From contig NZ_JZKH01000107.1 of NCBI RefSeq assembly GCF_000961885.1, forward strand, positions 1-23,068: DNA of 23,068 nt, written 5' to 3'. The notes below the pieces were generated by a model that ran no database searches, had not been told where the DNA came from, and saw nothing but the letters and a program-made list of their open reading frames with translations. The stretch is from Streptomyces rubellomurinus. Its GTDB lineage: Bacteria; Actinomycetota; Actinomycetes; Streptomycetales; Streptomycetaceae. The translations under genes were made by a program, and so were the position numbers. How positions within the stretch are numbered: the stretch's first letter is position 1; each line of letters begins with the position of its first letter. Below, in pieces: positions 1 through 7,667 of the stretch.

Positions 1-792
1 CAGCGGCGGCGTGGCGGGCGGCGGCGGGGTCGCCGGGCCGTTCGCGGCGGGCTGCTGGGCGCCGGTCGGCGGGACCGCCGGGGCGAGCGCGAAGGTGCCC
101 GGCTCGGAGCGGGGCGCGCGCTGCTCCGGCAGCGGGGTGGCGCGCGGGTCGAGCGCGCCGGTCGGGGAGGCGGTGGACGGCGGGGCGGGGACGGGCTGCG
201 GCTGCGCGGCCCGGGTCGGCTGGGCGGCCGGGGCCGGCTCGGCCTCGTCGTCGACGGTGATCCCGAAGTCGGTGGCCAGGCCGATCAGCCCGGAGGTGTA
301 GCCCTGGCCGATCGCCCGGAACTTCCACGTCCCGTTGCGCCGGTACAGCTCGCCCGCCACCAGCGCGGTGACGCTCTCGGCGTCGTCGATCTCGAACTCG
401 GCGACCGCGGGCGCGCCCTCGCCGGCCGACACGTCGAACAGCAGCAGGCGCAGCCCGGGCACCGCGCGGAACGGTCCGCCCTCGGAGGATCCGGCCAGCA
501 CCACGCGGTCCACCTCGGCGGGCAGCTTCGCCAGCTCCACCTCGACCGTGTCGATGATCTCGGCACCACCGGCGGTGTGCTGCTTGGGCAGGTGGCGCAC
601 CAGGCCGGACGGGTGCCGCGGCTGGTTGTAGAAGACGAAGTCGGCATCCGAACGGACCTTGCCGGTCGGGCCGAGCAGCAGCGCGGACGCGTCCACGTCC
701 GGCGCACCGGGCGTGGCGCTCCAGCGCAGCACGGCGCGGACCGCCGCGGCCGGCAGTGCGATGTTGGCGCCCTTGGCCATCACGTGCGTCAT
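1..792 (-). CDS. TerD-family stress/tellurium resistance protein, cut by left window edge
   Basis: Reading the minus strand from the ATG at 790-792 gives MTHVMAKGANIALP, then a typical TerD domain: VRAVLRWSATPGAPDVDASA, the FVFYNQPRHPSGLVRHL block, and the C-terminal LYRRNGTWKFRAIGQGY segment. TerD domains bind calcium and belong to Ter stress-response systems (established for the family). After about residue 175 the protein becomes a low-complexity Pro/Ala-rich tail that is still open at base 1, so the C-terminus lies outside the window. A second ATG at 780 (MAKGAN) is possible; the longer start is preferred because family members commonly begin MTH. It is divergent from the CitE-like gene at 1161, and the two flank a shared regulatory region. 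The family call is secure. The function of the tail is unknown. Confidence 0.9.
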   Translation of the reverse strand, partial: MTHVMAKGANIALPAAAVRAVLRWSATPGAPDVDASALLLGPTGKVRSDADFVFYNQPRHPSGLVRHLPKQHTAGGAEIIDTVEVELAKLPAEVDRVVLAGSSEGGPFRAVPGLRLLLFDVSAGEGAPAVAEFEIDDAESVTALVAGELYRRNGTWKFRAIGQGYTSGLIGLATDFGITVDDEAEPAPAAQPTRAAQPQPVPAPPSTASPTGALDPRATPLPEQRAPRSEPGTFALAPAVPPTGAQQPAANGPATPPPPATPPL

Positions 793-1160
793 AGCCGACC
801 ATCCTGCCTGTTCGCCACCCCTTCGGACAACGTGACCCGGACGGCCGCGCGCGCCCCGGACTTTGCCAAGACTTGCGTTTCCGGAGGTTTGCCGCGCCCG
901 GTCCTCGACCCCGCCGTCACCGCCGGACCGGGCCGCGATGTTCCGCGAGTTCAGTGGGCGGGCGCCCGGAACGGCTGGAATCCGCCCGTACGATGGGCGT
1001 TCGAAGGGCCCCGGGGGCCCGGCGGAGGGGTGTCCGCCGGCGCGCGGCCGGGGAGCCACGGCGCCCGGTGGGCCGGTTCACCACGGTGTCGTCCCGTGTC
1101 GTCCCATGTCGCCGCGTGCCCGGCGGCGGACCGGAGTACGTCGAACGCTAGGAGAGCAGC
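793..1160. promoter_or_regulatory. Divergent intergenic region between terD-like and citE-like genes
   Basis: These 368 bases hold no convincing gene; the open frames crossing them are high-GC shadows. The region must carry the promoters for both divergent genes. On the plus strand a TACGAT hexamer at 989-994 is a possible -10, but no good -35 partner is visible at normal spacing. The plus-strand gene has a clear ribosome binding site, AGGAGAG at 1151-1157, a few bases before its ATG. The promoter assignment is weak; the non-coding call is firm. Confidence 0.5.
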
Positions 1161-2354
1161 ATGCGCCATTTCGGCCATCTCGCCGAGGACGTCCGCGGCC
1201 GGCTCTTCCTGGAGCAGCCGCGTCCGTTCACCGCGCGGAGCGAGCCGGCGGTGCTCGCCACCGCCCTCGGCGGAACCCTCTACAGCCCCGCGACCCGGCC
1301 CGCGCTGGCCGCCGACATCCGCAAACAGGCCGCGCGCGGCGTGGTGTCGATGGTGCTCTGCCTGGAGGACGCGATCGCCGACCACGAGGTCGGCGCGGGA
1401 GAGCGCAACCTCGTCGAGCAACTCAATGACCTCGTCAAGGACTTCACCGACAGCACACAGGACCACCCCCTGCTCTTCATCAGAGTCCGCAGTGCCGCGC
1501 AGATCCCCGATCTGGCCCGGCGGCTCGGTCCGGCCGTCGACCTGCTCAGCGGCTTCGTCCTGCCGAAGTTCACCCCCGGCAACGGCCCCGGGTACCTGGC
1601 CGCCCTCGCCGCCGCCGAGGCCGCCACCGGGCGGCGGCTGTACGCCATGCCCGTCCTGGAGTCGCCCGAGCTCGCCCACCTGGAGACCAGGCGCGAACAG
1701 CTGTACGGCATCGCCGAGCTGCTCGCCGGGCACCGGGAGCGGGTGCTCGCCGTCCGGCTCGGCGTCACCGACCTGTGCTCCGCGTACGGGCTGCGCCGCT
1801 CGCCCGACCTCACCGCCTACGACGTCGCGCTGGTCGCCGGGGTGATCGGGGACGTCGTCAACGTGCTCGGCCGCGCGGACGGCACCGGCCACACCGTCAC
1901 CGGGCCGGTCTGGGAGTACTTCCCGATGCAGGAGCGGATGTTCAAGCCGCAGCTGCGCCGCACGCCGTTCGCCGCGTCCGGCGGCACCGCGCTCGCCACC
2001 GGGGAGGAGGTCCGGCGGCGGATCATCGAGCACGACCTGGACGGGCTGATCCGCGAGGTCGAACTCGACCGGGCCAACGGGCTGCTCGGCAAGACCTGCA
2101 TCCACCCCAGCCACGTCCCCGCCGTGCACGCCCTCTCCGTGGTCACGCACGAGGAGTACTGCGACGCCCAGGACATCCTGCGGGTCGACCGGGGCGGCGG
2201 CGGGGTGCTGCGCTCGGCGTACACCAACAAGATGAACGAGGCCCGGCCGCACCGGGCGTGGGCGGAGCGGGTGCTGCTGCGGGCCGAGGTGTTCGGGGTG
2301 GCGCGGGCGGACGTGAGCTTCGCGGAGCTGCTGGCGGCCTGCCTGTGCGGGTGA
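1161..2354 (+). CDS. HpcH/HpaI aldolase / citrate lyase beta-like (CitE) protein of the Ter cluster
   Basis: A 397-residue CitE-superfamily lyase/aldolase. Visible family features in order are MVLCLEDAI (acid pair E69-D70), FIRVRS with Arg108, VLPKF with Lys136, VLESPEL with Glu167, the GVTDLCS loop (Asp204), and KTCIHPSHV near 311-319. Family members form or cleave C-C bonds on acyl-CoA or oxo-acid substrates with a divalent metal; the substrate here is unknown. The ATG at 1161 follows AGGAGAG. The gene is followed after 91 bases by the PRTase/StiP gene and then the HAD gene, a set repeatedly found beside TerD genes and proposed to build a nucleoside-like metabolite. Role in that pathway is inferred from context; the fold assignment is confident. 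Confidence 0.88.
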   Translation: MRHFGHLAEDVRGRLFLEQPRPFTARSEPAVLATALGGTLYSPATRPALAADIRKQAARGVVSMVLCLEDAIADHEVGAGERNLVEQLNDLVKDFTDSTQDHPLLFIRVRSAAQIPDLARRLGPAVDLLSGFVLPKFTPGNGPGYLAALAAAEAATGRRLYAMPVLESPELAHLETRREQLYGIAELLAGHRERVLAVRLGVTDLCSAYGLRRSPDLTAYDVALVAGVIGDVVNVLGRADGTGHTVTGPVWEYFPMQERMFKPQLRRTPFAASGGTALATGEEVRRRIIEHDLDGLIREVELDRANGLLGKTCIHPSHVPAVHALSVVTHEEYCDAQDILRVDRGGGGVLRSAYTNKMNEARPHRAWAERVLLRAEVFGVARADVSFAELLAACLCG

Positions 2355-2445
2355 CGCCTCCGCGCCCCTCCGCGTACCCCTCCCCGCGCACCCCTCCGTG
2401 TGCCCCTCCGCCGGATCGTTTCGCACCACCGAAGGCAGGACAGCA

Positions 2446-4944
2446 GTGAGCGCAACTCAGCAGACCTGGAACGGCCGTTGGGTCGCCGACCGGGCCGGGA
2501 TCAGCCTGCTCGGCTCCGAGCGGCTGCCCGAACTCGTCGGCCTCGCCCTCCGCGCCGGCAACCGCCGGCGCGCCCACCTGCTGGTCTCCAACGTGCTCGG
2601 CAAGCACGTCCCGCAGCGGCCCTCGGTGGTGCACGGCGCCGGGCTCGAACTCGGCCACCGCGTCCGGGCGTTGCTGGGCGATGAGGCCGCCGCCCGGGCC
2701 GTCGTGCTCGGCTACGCGGAGACCGCCACCGGCCTCGGCCACAGCGTCGCGGACGGCCTGGACGCGCCCTACCTGCACTCCACCCGCCGCCCGGTGCCCG
2801 GCATCGCCCCGCTCGGCGGCTTCGAGGAGGAGCACTCGCACGCCACCTCGCACCTGCTGCTCCCCACCGACCCCGAACTCCTCTCCGGCGGCGGGCCGTT
2901 GGTGCTCGTCGACGACGAGTTCTCCACCGGCCGGACCGTCCTCAACACCATCCGCGAGCTGCACGCCCGGTACCCGCGCGAGCACTACGTCGTGGTCGCC
3001 CTGGTCGACCTGCGCTCCGCCGCCGACCGTCACCGGCTCGCCGAGACGGCCGCCCAACTCGGCGTCCGGCTCGACCTGGTGGCCACCGCGAGCGGTGCCG
3101 TCCAGCTGCCGGAGGACGTCGTGCAGCGGGCGGAGCGGCTGATCGCCGATGCCGTTGCCGGAACCGATGCCGCTGCGGCGGTCGGGGAGGCGGCGGCCGA
3201 GCCCGCGCCGCTCGTCCGGGTCGACCTGGACTGGCCGGCCGGGCTGCCGGACGGCGGGCGGCACGGCTTCACGCCCGCCGACCGCGCCCGGCTCGACGCC
3301 GCGCTGCCCGCGCTGGCCGGGCAGGTGGCCGAGGCGCTGGCGGGTGCTCCCGATGCCGCCGGTCGTGGCGACGGACGGGTGCTGGTGCTCGGCTGCGAGG
3401 AGCTGATGTACGCGCCGCTGCGGCTGGCCGGGGCGCTGGACGAGCGGCTCGGCGGCGACCGAGTCCGCTACTCCACCACCACCCGCTCGCCGGTCCTCGC
3501 CGTCGACGACCCCGGCTACGCCATCCGCACCCGGCTCGCCTTCCCCGCCCACGACTTCCAGGGTGGCGGTGGCGCGGACGGCGGGGGCGTCGAGGGCGCC
3601 TCGCCCGAGCGCTACGCCTACAACGTCGCCCCCGGCGCCGACCCGGCCCGCCGCTTCGACGCCGTGGTGCTCGTCGTCGACGACGTCGCCGACACGCCCG
3701 CGCTGCACCGGGGCGAGCGCGCGCTGCTCGGCCAACTCCGGCAGGTCACCGACCTGGTGGTGCTCGCGGTGCTGCCCTCGCACCGGCCCGTCCCGCTGCA
3801 CGGCCCGGCCTTCTCCTCGTACCGGCGGGACGAGGTGGCCTGGCTGCTCAAGGACCTCTCCGGCGTCCCGCTGGAGGCCCCGACCGAGGAGCGCGAGGAG
3901 GCCGTGCAGAGCGGTGGCGCGCACTACGCGGAGTCGCTGCCGGTCGAGTACCAGCCCAGCCCCGCCTACCAGGAGCTCTTCCAGCAGGCGCTGCACGGCT
4001 CCGCCCGGCGGATCGCGCTCGCCGTGGGCACCGTCGCCGAGACCCTGCTGCGCGAGCGCGGGCCGGGGCTCGTCCTCGCCTCGCTGGCCCGGGCCGGCAC
4101 GCCGGTGGGCATCCTGATCCGCCGCTGGCTCGCCTTCGCCCACGGCCTCGACGTGCCGCACTACGCCGTCTCGATCGTGCGCGGCCGCGGCATCGACCAG
4201 GTCGCGCTGCGCTACCTGGCGGACCGCCACCGGGCCGCGGACGTGGTGTTCGTCGACGGCTGGACGGGCAAGGGCGCGATCACCCGCGAACTCGCCGACG
4301 CGCTGGCCGTCGACGCGCTGGCCGGCGCCGGCTTCGACCCGGCGCTCGCGGTGCTCGCCGACCCCGGCCGCTGCGTGCGCACCTACGGCACCCGGGACGA
4401 CTTCCTGATCCCGTCCGCCTGCCTCAACTCCACCGTCTCCGGCCTGGTTTCGCGCACCGTGCTGCGGCCCGGGCTGATCGGACCGGGCGACTTCCACGGC
4501 GCCAAGCACTACCGCGAGCTGGCCGGCAGCGACGTCTCGGCGGCCTTCCTCGACGCGGTGAGCGGGCACTTCGACGCGGTCCGGGCCTCGGCGGTGCTCG
4601 GCGCCGAGCAACTGGCCGCCGACCCGGACCGGGCGCCCGACTGGGCCGGCTGGGCCGCCGTCGAGCGGATCAGCGCCGCGTACGGCATCGACGACGTCAA
4701 CCTGGTCAAGCCGGGCGTCGGCGAGACCACCCGGGTGCTGCTGCGGCGCGTCCCCTGGCGGGTGCTGGCCCGCCGGGGCGTCGGCGCCGACCTCGACCAC
4801 GTCCGGCTGCTCGCCGCGCAGCGCGGCGTCGAGGTCGAGGAGGTGGACGAACTCCCGTACTCCTGCGTCGGGTTGATCCACCCCCGATACACTCGTGGGG
4901 CGACCGGCGCCAGCGGCCGGGCCGTCGCGGGGGAGGGGGCCTGA
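2446..4944 (+). CDS. Phosphoribosyltransferase - StiP-like - PELOTA-like multidomain protein of the Ter cluster
   Basis: A large protein (832 aa) from the GTG at 2446, preceded by GGCAGGA. The N-terminal third contains a PRPP-loop motif, VLVDDEFSTGRT (residues 153-164), typical of type I phosphoribosyltransferases. The middle and C-terminal part carries a second PRTase-like/StiP region: GLVLASLARAGTPVGIL, VFVDGWTGKG, and a CLNSTVSGLVSRTVL segment. The last 65 or so residues (VNLVKPGVGETTRVLLRRVP and the stretch up to CVGLIHPRY) look like a PELOTA-type RNA-binding domain. Proteins of this build occur in Ter operons with CitE and HAD partners and are predicted to act in making or attaching a nucleotide-like molecule. 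An upstream in-frame start exists at 2398 but lacks a good ribosome binding site. The stop overlaps the next start (TGATG), implying translational coupling. Biochemical role is inferred. Confidence 0.85.
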   Translation: MSATQQTWNGRWVADRAGISLLGSERLPELVGLALRAGNRRRAHLLVSNVLGKHVPQRPSVVHGAGLELGHRVRALLGDEAAARAVVLGYAETATGLGHSVADGLDAPYLHSTRRPVPGIAPLGGFEEEHSHATSHLLLPTDPELLSGGGPLVLVDDEFSTGRTVLNTIRELHARYPREHYVVVALVDLRSAADRHRLAETAAQLGVRLDLVATASGAVQLPEDVVQRAERLIADAVAGTDAAAAVGEAAAEPAPLVRVDLDWPAGLPDGGRHGFTPADRARLDAALPALAGQVAEALAGAPDAAGRGDGRVLVLGCEELMYAPLRLAGALDERLGGDRVRYSTTTRSPVLAVDDPGYAIRTRLAFPAHDFQGGGGADGGGVEGASPERYAYNVAPGADPARRFDAVVLVVDDVADTPALHRGERALLGQLRQVTDLVVLAVLPSHRPVPLHGPAFSSYRRDEVAWLLKDLSGVPLEAPTEEREEAVQSGGAHYAESLPVEYQPSPAYQELFQQALHGSARRIALAVGTVAETLLRERGPGLVLASLARAGTPVGILIRRWLAFAHGLDVPHYAVSIVRGRGIDQVALRYLADRHRAADVVFVDGWTGKGAITRELADALAVDALAGAGFDPALAVLADPGRCVRTYGTRDDFLIPSACLNSTVSGLVSRTVLRPGLIGPGDFHGAKHYRELAGSDVSAAFLDAVSGHFDAVRASAVLGAEQLAADPDRAPDWAGWAAVERISAAYGIDDVNLVKPGVGETTRVLLRRVPWRVLARRGVGADLDHVRLLAAQRGVEVEEVDELPYSCVGLIHPRYTRGATGASGRAVAGEGA

Positions 4945-5789
4945 TGGGTGGCGCACTGATCGCCAGCGACCTCGACCGGACGCTCATCTACTCCGAGCGC
5001 GCCCTCGCCCTGGACGTCCCCGACCACCAGGCGCCGCGCCTGCTGTGCGTCGAGGTGTACGGCGGGCGGCCGCTGTCCTTCCTCACCGAGCGGGCCGCCG
5101 ACCTGCTCGCCGAACTCGCCCGGCGGGCCCCCTTCGTGCCCGTCACCACCCGGACCGTCGAGCAGTACCGGCGCGTCAACCTGCCAGGGCCGCAGCCGAG
5201 TTGGGCGATCTGCGCGAACGGCGGGCAGCTGCTCGCGGACGGCGTGCCGGACGCCGACTGGCGGCGTGAGATCACCGGCCGGATCGCCGCCGGCGCCGCC
5301 CCGCTGGCCGAGGTCGTCCGGCACCTGGAGGGCTGCGCCGCCGCGCCGTGGACGCTCAAACGGCGGGTCGCCGACGAGCTGTTCACCTACCTGGTGGTCG
5401 AGCGCGCCGCCCTGCCGGCGGGCTGGCTCGCCGACCTCACCGGCTGGTGCGCCGAGCGCGGCTGGCGGGTCTCCCTGCAGGGCCGCAAGGTGTACGCCGT
5501 GCCGGAGCCGCTGACCAAGAGCGCCGCGCTCGCCGAAGTCGTCCGGCGCACCGGGGCGTCCACCGTGCTCGCCGCCGGCGACTCGCTGCTCGACGCCGAC
5601 CTGTTGCTCGCGGCCGACGCCGCCTGGCGGCCCGGGCACGGTGAACTGGCCGAGAGCGGCTGGACGGCCCCCGGCGTCACCGGCCTGGAGCAGGTGGGGG
5701 TGGCGGCGGGGGAGGAGATCGTCCGGAGCTTCCTCGCGGCGGTGGCGGCCGTCGCCGAGGCTGCCGAGACCGCCGCCGTTGCCGGTTAG
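4944..5789 (+). CDS. HAD-superfamily (Cof-like) hydrolase of the Ter cluster
   Basis: A 281-residue HAD phosphatase. Motif I is SDLDRTL with nucleophile Asp9 and Asp11, motif II is VPVTTRT (Thr68/69), motif III includes Lys192 in PLTKSAA, and motif IV is AAGDSLLDADLL with Asp213 and Asp217/219. The large insertion between motifs II and III gives it the Cof/sucrose-phosphatase-like layout, consistent with a small phosphorylated metabolite as substrate. Its ATG overlaps the stop of the StiP/PRTase gene, so it is in the same operon. Its stop codon overlaps the stop of the convergent FmdB-like gene within a TTAG tetramer. The natural substrate cannot be read from sequence. Confidence 0.88.
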   Translation: MGGALIASDLDRTLIYSERALALDVPDHQAPRLLCVEVYGGRPLSFLTERAADLLAELARRAPFVPVTTRTVEQYRRVNLPGPQPSWAICANGGQLLADGVPDADWRREITGRIAAGAAPLAEVVRHLEGCAAAPWTLKRRVADELFTYLVVERAALPAGWLADLTGWCAERGWRVSLQGRKVYAVPEPLTKSAALAEVVRRTGASTVLAAGDSLLDADLLLAADAAWRPGHGELAESGWTAPGVTGLEQVGVAAGEEIVRSFLAAVAAVAEAAETAAVAG

Positions 5790-6004
5790 CCGCAGCACCC
5801 GCCGCCGCAGCAGCCGCCACCGCCGCCACCGCTCGGCGGCTGCGGCGCGGCCCCGGCCGCACCGGTGACCGCGACGGTGGACAGCAGCTTCACGGTGTCC
5901 TCGTGGCCCTGCGGGCAGACCGCCGGGTCGCCGGCCTGGGCCATCGGGCGGCGGAGTTCGAACGTGGCGCCGCAGGAGCGGCAGCGGAAGTCGTAGCGTG
6001 GCAT
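5786..6004 (-). CDS. FmdB-family zinc-ribbon protein
   Basis: This 72-residue protein begins MPRYDFRCRSCGATFE, the hallmark FmdB putative regulatory zinc ribbon (C8 and C11 pair, second ligand set around CPQGHEDT). Its C-terminus is an unusual Gly/Cys tail, GGGGGGCCGGGCCG, with four cysteines that could bind more metal. The FmdB name comes from a proposed regulator of amide degradation, but most actinobacterial copies are uncharacterised. The gene is convergent with the HAD gene; their stop codons overlap. Confidence 0.85.
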   Translation of the reverse strand: MPRYDFRCRSCGATFELRRPMAQAGDPAVCPQGHEDTVKLLSTVAVTGAAGAAPQPPSGGGGGGCCGGGCCG

Positions 6005-6026
6005 ACCGGCAGGGTACCGAGCGCGG

Positions 6027-7391
6027 CTAGTGGTGGCCCAGATCGCCCCGGATCAGGTCGATCACCCGCGCGGCGGTGTCCCGTACGCCCGCCAGCTCGG
6101 TCAGGAACAGCCAGTAGTCGGGGTGCCGGCCCGCCGCCTCCAGCGTCGCCACCGCGCGGTCCAGCCGGGCCACCGCCTCGTCCAGCGGGGCCGCGTGCCG
6201 CGGGTCCGGCGCGCTGCGGCCCGCCATCGCCAGCCGCTGCGCGTCCCGGACGGCGAAGCGGGTGCGCTCCACCTCGCGGCTCGGATCGTGCTGCACCTCG
6301 TTCAGCTGCCGCAGCCGCTCGTTCACGGCGAGCACCGAGCCGTCCGCCGTCTCCAGCAGCGCGCGGACCGTGCCGATCGCCGCCGTCGCGTCCGCCCAGC
6401 GCTGCTCGTCCCGGGCCCGGGCCGCCTCCGCCAGCTTGCGCTCGGCCGCCCGGCCGCTCTCCGCGACCTGCTCGGGCACCCGCTGGAGGTCCTGCCAGCA
6501 GGCGGTGCTGAACCGGCGGCGCAGCTCGCTCAGCGCCGGCTCGACCGTCGCCGCCTTCGTCTCCAGCGCCTGGATGCGGGTCCGCAGGCTGGCCACCCGG
6601 CGGTCGATCTCCCGGGCCCGCTCCGGCAGTTGGCCGGCGTCCGCGGCGATCGCCCCGGCGCGCTGCTGCACCTCCTCGGCGCGGCGCAGCGTCGCGGCCA
6701 CCCCGTGCCGGGTCGGGCCCTCGTTCAGCCGTCCCAGCTCCGGCGCCAGCTCGGCCAGCCGGGCCGCCAGGTCGTCCGCCCGCAGGCCCGCGCCGCGCGC
6801 CTCGTCCAGCGCGTTGGACGCGGCCAGCAGCGCCCGCTTGGCCTGCTCCACCGCCGGGGTCACCCGCATCAGCTGCTGCTCGGCGTGGTCGAGGGTCGGC
6901 TGGAGGCGGCGCAGGAAGTCGTTCAGCTCCGCGCGGGCCGAACCGAGCTGACCCCGGACGTCCTCCAGCAGCCGCCGGGCCCGGGCCGCCGACGTCGCGT
7001 CCAGCGCCTCGCTGTCCAGGTCGAACGCGTCCAGGGCGCCCAGGTAGTTCACGGTGACCTGCTCGACCCGCCCCGAGATCGCCGGCAGCCCGGCCAGCGC
7101 CCGCTGCGCGGCCGCGTCCTCCTCGGCCGCCCGCACCGTCTCCACCGCCAACTGCACCTCGCGCTGGGTCTCCTCCAGCTCGAAGAACGCCTCCTGCGCC
7201 CCCGCCCGGGCCTCCTTCGCCTCCGCCCGGGCACCCTCCCCGCCGCGCCGGCCCCACCAGCCACCACTCCCGGCCGACGCCAGCCCCACCGCGCCCAGCG
7301 CACCCGCCAGCACCACCGGCAACACCAGCGCGTCGACCAGCGCACCCGCCGCCCGCCGCCGCCCCCGCCCGCTCCCGCCGGCCACCGTCAC
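6027..7391 (-). CDS. Predicted long coiled-coil protein with N-terminal membrane segment
   Basis: I do not recognise a named family. From the GTG at 7391 (preceded by AGGGAG, six bases away) the protein is 454 residues. The N-terminus is basic (GRGRRR) and is followed by a hydrophobic stretch, VDALVLPVVLAGALGAVGLA, a likely membrane anchor. The remainder is almost entirely Ala/Glu/Arg-rich heptad-like helix (for example AKEARAGAQEAFFELEETQR) up to GDLGHH at the end, consistent with extended coiled coil. The frame stays open upstream to 7517, but that extension is Gly/Trp/Arg-rich and unconvincing. It stands alone between fmdB and the tRNA. A structural or envelope-associated role is possible, but nothing in the sequence proves it. 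Confidence 0.75.
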   Translation of the reverse strand: MTVAGGSGRGRRRAAGALVDALVLPVVLAGALGAVGLASAGSGGWWGRRGGEGARAEAKEARAGAQEAFFELEETQREVQLAVETVRAAEEDAAAQRALAGLPAISGRVEQVTVNYLGALDAFDLDSEALDATSAARARRLLEDVRGQLGSARAELNDFLRRLQPTLDHAEQQLMRVTPAVEQAKRALLAASNALDEARGAGLRADDLAARLAELAPELGRLNEGPTRHGVAATLRRAEEVQQRAGAIAADAGQLPERAREIDRRVASLRTRIQALETKAATVEPALSELRRRFSTACWQDLQRVPEQVAESGRAAERKLAEAARARDEQRWADATAAIGTVRALLETADGSVLAVNERLRQLNEVQHDPSREVERTRFAVRDAQRLAMAGRSAPDPRHAAPLDEAVARLDRAVATLEAAGRHPDYWLFLTELAGVRDTAARVIDLIRGDLGHH

Positions 7392-7530
7392 TGCGCGCTC
7401 CCTGCTCCGTCCGCTGATCCGGCCCCATTCTCGCCGATCCCCCCACCACCCCGGCACCCCACCCGCGCCACACCACCCCCCGGAACCAGGTACCCTGGAC
7501 CCTCGTCGTGCGCCCACCGCCCACGACGGG

Positions 7531-7602
7531 GGGCGCGTAGCTCAGTGGTAGAGCGCTGCTCTTACAAAGCAGATGTCGGCGGTTCGAAACCGTCCGCGCC
7601 CA
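7531..7602 (+). tRNA. tRNA-Val, anticodon TAC; AICE integration target
   Basis: A complete cloverleaf without encoded CCA. The acceptor stem GGGCGCG pairs with CGCGCCC (7595-7601), with discriminator A at 7602. The D arm is GCTC-AGTGGTA-GAGC. The anticodon stem CTGCT/AGCAG encloses the loop CTTACAA, with TAC at 7563-7565. The T stem GGCGG/CCGTC encloses TTCGAAA. The part from the anticodon loop (7561) to the 3' end is supplied by the integrated element and duplicated at 20165-20207; the 5' half is the original chromosome. The gene therefore stays functional after integration. Confidence 0.97.
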
Positions 7603-7603
7603 C
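7561..7603 (+). repeat. attL core, 43-bp direct repeat
   Basis: The bases from the first position of the tRNA-Val anticodon loop through the discriminator plus one are identical to 20165-20207. Identity stops at 7560 (T against C at 20164) on the left and at 7604 (A against C at 20208) on the right, which defines the core. Confidence 0.97.
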
Positions 7604-7611
7604 AGACACGA

Positions 7612-7650
7612 AGGGCCAGTTGGGAGGCTTGATCCTCCCGAACTGGCCCT
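7612..7650. terminator. Element-borne hairpin after tRNA-Val, between it and int
   Basis: AGGGCCAGTT (7612-7621) pairs with AACTGGCCCT (7641-7650), and inside it GGGAGG (7622-7627) pairs with CCTCCC (7634-7639), leaving a short loop and one bulged G. A TCGTTT stretch follows on the plus strand. It lies 17 bases from the int stop and so could terminate both the tRNA and the convergent int operon. It replaces the original terminator, which was moved to 20214-20247. Confidence 0.8.
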
Positions 7651-7667
7651 CGGTCGTTTCCGGGGTC

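Noticed and set aside
577..1845. A 422-residue plus-strand frame spanning terD, the intergenic region and the CitE gene
   Set aside because: It crosses two real genes in other frames and consists of Ser/Pro/Arg-rich shadow sequence.
2143..4956. A 937-residue open frame on the minus strand
   Set aside because: It lies opposite the PRTase/StiP gene, is full of Gly/Asp/Val/Arg low-complexity sequence and has no recognisable motif; it is a shadow caused by high GC.
5890..7524. A 544-residue Gly/Arg-rich minus-strand frame
   Set aside because: It is the out-of-frame shadow of the coiled-coil protein and FmdB gene, with extreme Gly/Ala/Arg composition.
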